From Mucisphaera sp965279675 (GTDB lineage Bacteria > Planctomycetota > Phycisphaerae > Phycisphaerales > Phycisphaeraceae), in the NCBI RefSeq assembly GCF_965279675.1, contig NZ_CBDIIJ010000002.1, positions 3,038,001-3,102,000 on the forward strand: 64,000 nt of DNA. Direction: 5' to 3'. Of the stretch, positions 60,231-64,000 are shown in pieces. The stretch's first letter is position 1, and each line of letters begins with the position of its first letter. The notes beneath the pieces were generated by a model, which was given only the letters and a program-made list of their open reading frames with translations, made no database searches and had not been told where the DNA came from. Position numbers and translations under genes: made by a program.

Positions 60231-63200
60231 TCATGCCGCCCGACGCCTCCGGAGCCCCGCCAGCCCCAGACCCAGCAACGCACCCATCCCCGGCTCAGGC
60301 AACGGCACCACAGCACCGAAATTACTCGCCAGAAGCGACAGGTCCACCAGATCCACCTTGCCACTGCCATCAAAGTCACCCGTCGCCCACGTCCCGAGAT
60401 CACCAAAACCGGATGCCAGCAACGACAGGTCAATCAGGTCCACCGTACCATCGAGGTTCGCATCACCCGGCAGCGCCGCGATCGCCAGCACCAGCTGCAT
60501 ATTGTCGTAGATCACCGCCATGTACTTGTCAGGCGTCACCACCAGACCCGTAATCACATCGAACGTATCAAACAGGTCACCACCATCCGTCGTGATCAGC
60601 TTGAAGGCATCCCCATAATCCGGCTCGTAACCCATCAGCAGCGACAACTCACCGCCAAGGAACCCGTCGAAGGTCACCTCCAGCAAATCATGGCCCACGC
60701 CGGCCCCAGCAGGACTGTCAATCTCCATCTCTAACGTTCCGGTGACCGTCTGCGTGAACTCATTCACCCCAGCAATCCCAGGCGAAGAGCCAACCGTCAG
60801 CAACCCCTGATTCACCACCTCGATCCCCACATCCGCGCCATTCAGCAAAGCCAGCGAAGAACTCGACGAAACCAGCATCCGACCCGTCCCAGCAAAACCC
60901 GCTCCCGATCGAACCGTCGCCCCACCCAGAATCTGCAGATCGGTATCTACGTTGTTGACGCTGCCTGAGAAGAAGGTCGTGTCAGGCGACTGCAGGATCG
61001 ACGTCGTCGCACTGTTCACGTCGAGATTACCGTCTAGTTCCAGGATGGGAGCGATAAGCCGCCCACCGGTCATAAACAAGTCCGAACCGGGCCTCATCAG
61101 GAGCCTGCCATCCGTGATCTGGAAATACCACGGGCCGCCGATCTCCATCTGTGTATCGAAACCAAACAGAGTGTTTGTGTTGACGTACTGAATACTCCCC
61201 TGCGTCGCACGCACGATCCCCGTCTCCGGGGTCCCATCGATATCAGCCCGAGGCGTCGTCGCCACGATCAGCAGACCACCCACACCCTCAAGCACGCCGG
61301 TGTTGTTAAAGCCCTCCGTGGTGATGGAACCACGCCCCCGCGTGATCCCATCATTGGTGATCTCCGAACCGGTCACCGACCCGCCATTCAGCTCAAGCAC
61401 GGACGCCACGCCGGTGTTGAAAGGCGTCGTGAACCGCAGAACACCATCCGTATCCGCCGTCCCGATCGTGCCGACACTCGTCACGGCAGCCCCGTCAACA
61501 TTCAGTGTCCCATCGTCCGCCATCAGGTCCGAGCCAACCAGGAAATTCACCGTCGAAGCAATCGACCCGAACCCATGGAGATCGGCAAAATTATTAGCCG
61601 CTAGTGTGCCTCCCGCCCGGATGATCCCACCCTCGATCCGGTTCAAACTGCCGTTGTGCTCCAGCCGGAATTGCGCCGAAGCATCCACAAATGTCATCAC
61701 AACATCCGAATCAAACGTCGCCCGAGCACGCACCTGCGGGAAGCCATCAACACTGATCGTATTACTGAATCGAACCGCTTGACCCACAATCACATCCCAG
61801 CCCGTCGAAATCGAATTGAACGTCACCGGCCCGTCCGCCACCCACGACCCCAGCGTGTTCACCGTAAGACGGCCAAACAGCCCAAAACCCAGCATGCCGT
61901 CATAAGCATTGCTGGTTCCCGAACTCTCAATGTAGTCGCTGTCAATCGTCAGCTGCGAGATCAGATTCAAGGAAGCACCTGGCCCCGCAGTCCCGTCCAG
62001 GTCGTAACGCGTCACATCTACCGTCGTCGGCGCCGTGACCGAAGCGTCACTCTGCAGGAACGTACCGGCACCCGTGATCGTTCCGCCCGCGAGCTCCATG
62101 AAGCCCTGAGCCCGAACGCTCGCATCCGCCTCAACCACAATCGATCCGTCATCCAGATGCACGTCCGCGCCAATCTGCGACTGACCACCCGAACCAGAAA
62201 CATTAATCACACCGCCAGGAACTATCCTCACCTCAGTACCCGTGAGGAATGGCGTCCCCGACCCGGCGTGCACCATATTGATCGTGCCATCGAGATCCCA
62301 GGTGGCAGCCGTATTAACACTGGCACGACCGCCGTTGATGTTCAGCGTGCCACCATACGGATCACTAACGATATCGATCACATCCGAGTTGATCGTAAAC
62401 ACCACCCCATCATTCACCGTCGTCACGCTGTCCCCGCCACTGCTCCCATCCCAGTCAAGCGTGTCCGTCGAAATCACCGTGTCAGCCGCAATCGTCACGT
62501 TGGAATTGAACCGAAGCGTACCCGTACCCGTATGCGTCCCCCCTTCAAAGATCGCAGTACCCTCAAGCTCCAGAACACTCGTCGTGTTCGTCACCGACGT
62601 GCTCGTAAACGTGACCGGCGCAAAGATTTCGTTCGTACCAGACAGAGCATTCACCGTGCCCGTACCACCATCTCCCACAATCATCCGCGACCCCTCAAGG
62701 TCACCGCCATTCATGTTCATCGTCCCGCTAAGCGTCCACGCCACCGGGAAAAGAATCGGGTTGATGATGATCCCCGAACCGCCCACATCTGGGCTATCTC
62801 CCTCAGCAAGAGGGTTAATAATCAGAGGCGCCCGCGTATTGACGTTCAAAACCGCCCCACTGCCGATCGTAATCACCCCGTCGTGTGCATCATTGATCCC
62901 ACGACCAGTGATGTCCATCTGCGAATTACTCTCCAGCGTCGTATCCGAGATCGTCCCGCCATCCCAGTCGAACGTCCACGTCTGAATCGTCACCGTCGAA
63001 CCCGACGATACCGTCGCGTCACCATTCTGAACAAGCGTCCCCGTACCCGTAAACGTCCCGCCGTTGTAAGTAATCGAATCCCCCGTCGAATTGCCGAGCG
63101 TCAACTGGTCATCCGAATCCGGGATGTTCACCGTCGCCGTCGACTCCACAATCACTGGCGTGTCGATCGCCGTAAAGCCATCCACATTCACCACACCCGC

Positions 63201-64000
63201 CAGGATCGTCGTCCCCGTACCGAGAATCTCAGCATCCTCGGAGATCGTCGCCCCACCGTTCAGGTTCAGCACACCCCCAACGCCCAACTCCCAATCCACA
63301 TTGAACGTGATGTCCTGACCATCACCCACCGTCATCACACCATCAAACGGATCCGCCACGCCACCTGAGGCAAAGGTGATATCCCCCACACTCGCGTCCA
63401 CAAGGCCATCGCCACCCGTACCATCCAGGTCCCAGGCGTTCGTCCCGTTGGCCGACACAAACGTCAACCGGCCGCCATCAGGACGAATCCGCCCGTCATT
63501 CCGGAACGTACCCGCCACATCCACCGTACCGTTCCCGTTCACCTCCCCGATCAGTCCATCAAAAACCTCGGTGTCGAGATCATCGGCGATATCCGCCAGC
63601 CCGCCGGTCATATCAAGCTCACCACCGTTGACGATCACATCCGTCGCCTCAAGCTCACCACCAACCTCAACAAAAATCTGCGTCGATCCATCACCCGCCG
63701 CCCGCTGAATCGTCACCGTATTCGCGATGTCGATCTTGTCGTCATTCGTCTGAACATCCGACCCGTCACCCACAAAAAGGCTCGTGGCGAAGAACGTCCC
63801 GGGTGTCGTAATCTGCGCCGTCCCGCCATGCCTGATGTAAGCCTCGTCCGCTCCCCCAGGAACCTGACCACCCACCCACTCAAACGCGTTCCGCATATCA
63901 CCCGCAGAAAGCATGTCCTGACGCGGCAAATCAATATCGTTCCAACCCGAGCCCGTCGCCGCAGCCAGCACATCCGTCGCCGTCGGCAAACGACGAACCC
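60231..64000 (-). CDS. Large PEP-CTERM / dockerin surface protein, truncated at window edge
   Basis: The frame is open from the right edge to the stop at 60231, giving at least 1256 residues; the true start and signal peptide lie outside the window, and a TTG at 63989 is not a convincing start. The long middle region is a beta-helix array of short Gly/Asp/Asn/Thr-rich repeats, with recurring units such as GGTLNINGGRASVNTAATWD and TFTSTSVTNTTSVLELEGTA. Near the end are two dockerin-like calcium repeats (GDANLDGTVDLIDLSLLASG; GDFDGSGKVDLVDLSLLASN). It closes with VPLPEPGMGALLGLGLAGLR followed by RRRAA, a PEP-CTERM signal read by exosortase. It has its own terminator. It resembles the two island proteins in plan, but I see no close sequence identity. 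Confidence 0.87.
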   Translation of the reverse strand, partial: VRRLPTATDVLAAATGSGWNDIDLPRQDMLSAGDMRNAFEWVGGQVPGGADEAYIRHGGTAQITTPGTFFATSLFVGDGSDVQTNDDKIDIANTVTIQRAAGDGSTQIFVEVGGELEATDVIVNGGELDMTGGLADIADDLDTEVFDGLIGEVNGNGTVDVAGTFRNDGRIRPDGGRLTFVSANGTNAWDLDGTGGDGLVDASVGDITFASGGVADPFDGVMTVGDGQDITFNVDWELGVGGVLNLNGGATISEDAEILGTGTTILAGVVNVDGFTAIDTPVIVESTATVNIPDSDDQLTLGNSTGDSITYNGGTFTGTGTLVQNGDATVSSGSTVTIQTWTFDWDGGTISDTTLESNSQMDITGRGINDAHDGVITIGSGAVLNVNTRAPLIINPLAEGDSPDVGGSGIIINPILFPVAWTLSGTMNMNGGDLEGSRMIVGDGGTGTVNALSGTNEIFAPVTFTSTSVTNTTSVLELEGTAIFEGGTHTGTGTLRFNSNVTIAADTVISTDTLDWDGSSGGDSVTTVNDGVVFTINSDVIDIVSDPYGGTLNINGGRASVNTAATWDLDGTINMVHAGSGTPFLTGTEVRIVPGGVINVSGSGGQSQIGADVHLDDGSIVVEADASVRAQGFMELAGGTITGAGTFLQSDASVTAPTTVDVTRYDLDGTAGPGASLNLISQLTIDSDYIESSGTSNAYDGMLGFGLFGRLTVNTLGSWVADGPVTFNSISTGWDVIVGQAVRFSNTISVDGFPQVRARATFDSDVVMTFVDASAQFRLEHNGSLNRIEGGIIRAGGTLAANNFADLHGFGSIASTVNFLVGSDLMADDGTLNVDGAAVTSVGTIGTADTDGVLRFTTPFNTGVASVLELNGGSVTGSEITNDGITRGRGSITTEGFNNTGVLEGVGGLLIVATTPRADIDGTPETGIVRATQGSIQYVNTNTLFGFDTQMEIGGPWYFQITDGRLLMRPGSDLFMTGGRLIAPILELDGNLDVNSATTSILQSPDTTFFSGSVNNVDTDLQILGGATVRSGAGFAGTGRMLVSSSSSLALLNGADVGIEVVNQGLLTVGSSPGIAGVNEFTQTVTGTLEMEIDSPAGAGVGHDLLEVTFDGFLGGELSLLMGYEPDYGDAFKLITTDGGDLFDTFDVITGLVVTPDKYMAVIYDNMQLVLAIAALPGDANLDGTVDLIDLSLLASGFGDLGTWATGDFDGSGKVDLVDLSLLASNFGAVVPLPEPGMGALLGLGLAGLRRRRAA

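Noticed and set aside
61656..63368. A 570-codon plus-strand frame opposite the right-hand PEP-CTERM gene
   Set aside because: It is full of Arg, His and Ile with no recognisable motif and is antisense to a clear dockerin/PEP-CTERM protein; base skew explains it.
1..64000. CRISPR arrays, rRNA genes or complete insertion sequences
   Set aside because: I looked for regularly spaced repeats, rRNA cores and intact transposase genes and found none; only hairpin repeats and the 55-nt pair are present.

Overview
The window looks like a chromosomal piece of a planctomycete of the Phycisphaerae type, probably marine. This rests on three surface proteins and one mini-protein ending in PEP-CTERM sorting tails (two with dockerin-like repeats), small zinc-ribbon and Hc1-like proteins of planctomycete flavour, a Mrp sodium/proton antiporter operon, high G+C, and dispersed palindromic repeats. 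The assignment comes from protein flavour only; there is no rRNA in the window.

Left part (1-6.0 kb): a mixed-acid fermentation cluster. A truncated OFA-type MFS transporter runs off the left edge, divergent from pflB (glycyl-radical pyruvate formate-lyase), pflA (its radical-SAM activase) and a large multipass membrane protein of unknown substrate. Together they would split pyruvate to formate and acetyl-CoA without oxygen and move a small organic acid across the membrane.

Accessory zone (6.0-19.8 kb): stress genes (short HPF, class III PPK2), a truncated Na+/Ca2+ exchanger, then an 11.1 kb segment bounded by a perfect 55-nt direct repeat. The right repeat lies in an intact tRNA-Asp(GUC) gene and the left one is an isolated copy of its 3' part, the usual footprint of an integrative element. 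The intact cargo is two divergent PEP-CTERM beta-solenoid proteins of about 1041 and 2141 residues. A probable integrase tail sits just outside the left repeat, and a more degraded tRNA-Asp-like copy lies at about 6.2 kb, so the locus may have been used repeatedly.

Housekeeping part (19.9-48 kb): a Gfo/Idh/MocA oxidoreductase; an AT-hook protein, FabZ-like dehydratase and Hc1 histone-like protein; a CobA-HemD fusion; PilZ and HIT proteins; the mrpABCDEFG operon with every junction overlapping or nearly so; an orphan nuoC; a nucleosidase-like protein; nadD; glutamate dehydrogenase; homoserine dehydrogenase; a divergent Fur; an overlapping thiL-tsaE-yacG series; alpha-glucan phosphorylase with a striking candidate structured RNA in its leader; an ExbB-type protein; transketolase; and a diguanylate cyclase.

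Right part (47.8-64 kb): a Na+/H+ antiporter fused to a PTS EIIA-like domain, an unknown coupled gene, a frameshifted GNAT acetyltransferase, a mini PEP-CTERM protein, a YHYH protein, recA, a pirin, a large secreted HExxH metalloprotease, a cluster of covarying palindromes, an AT-rich orphan gene, a GDP-mannose 3,5-epimerase-like enzyme, and a PEP-CTERM/dockerin protein that runs off the right edge. From about 20 kb onward the + strand is strongly richer in C than G whatever the gene direction; to the left it is balanced or G-richer, so a skew change point lies near the tRNA-Asp locus.
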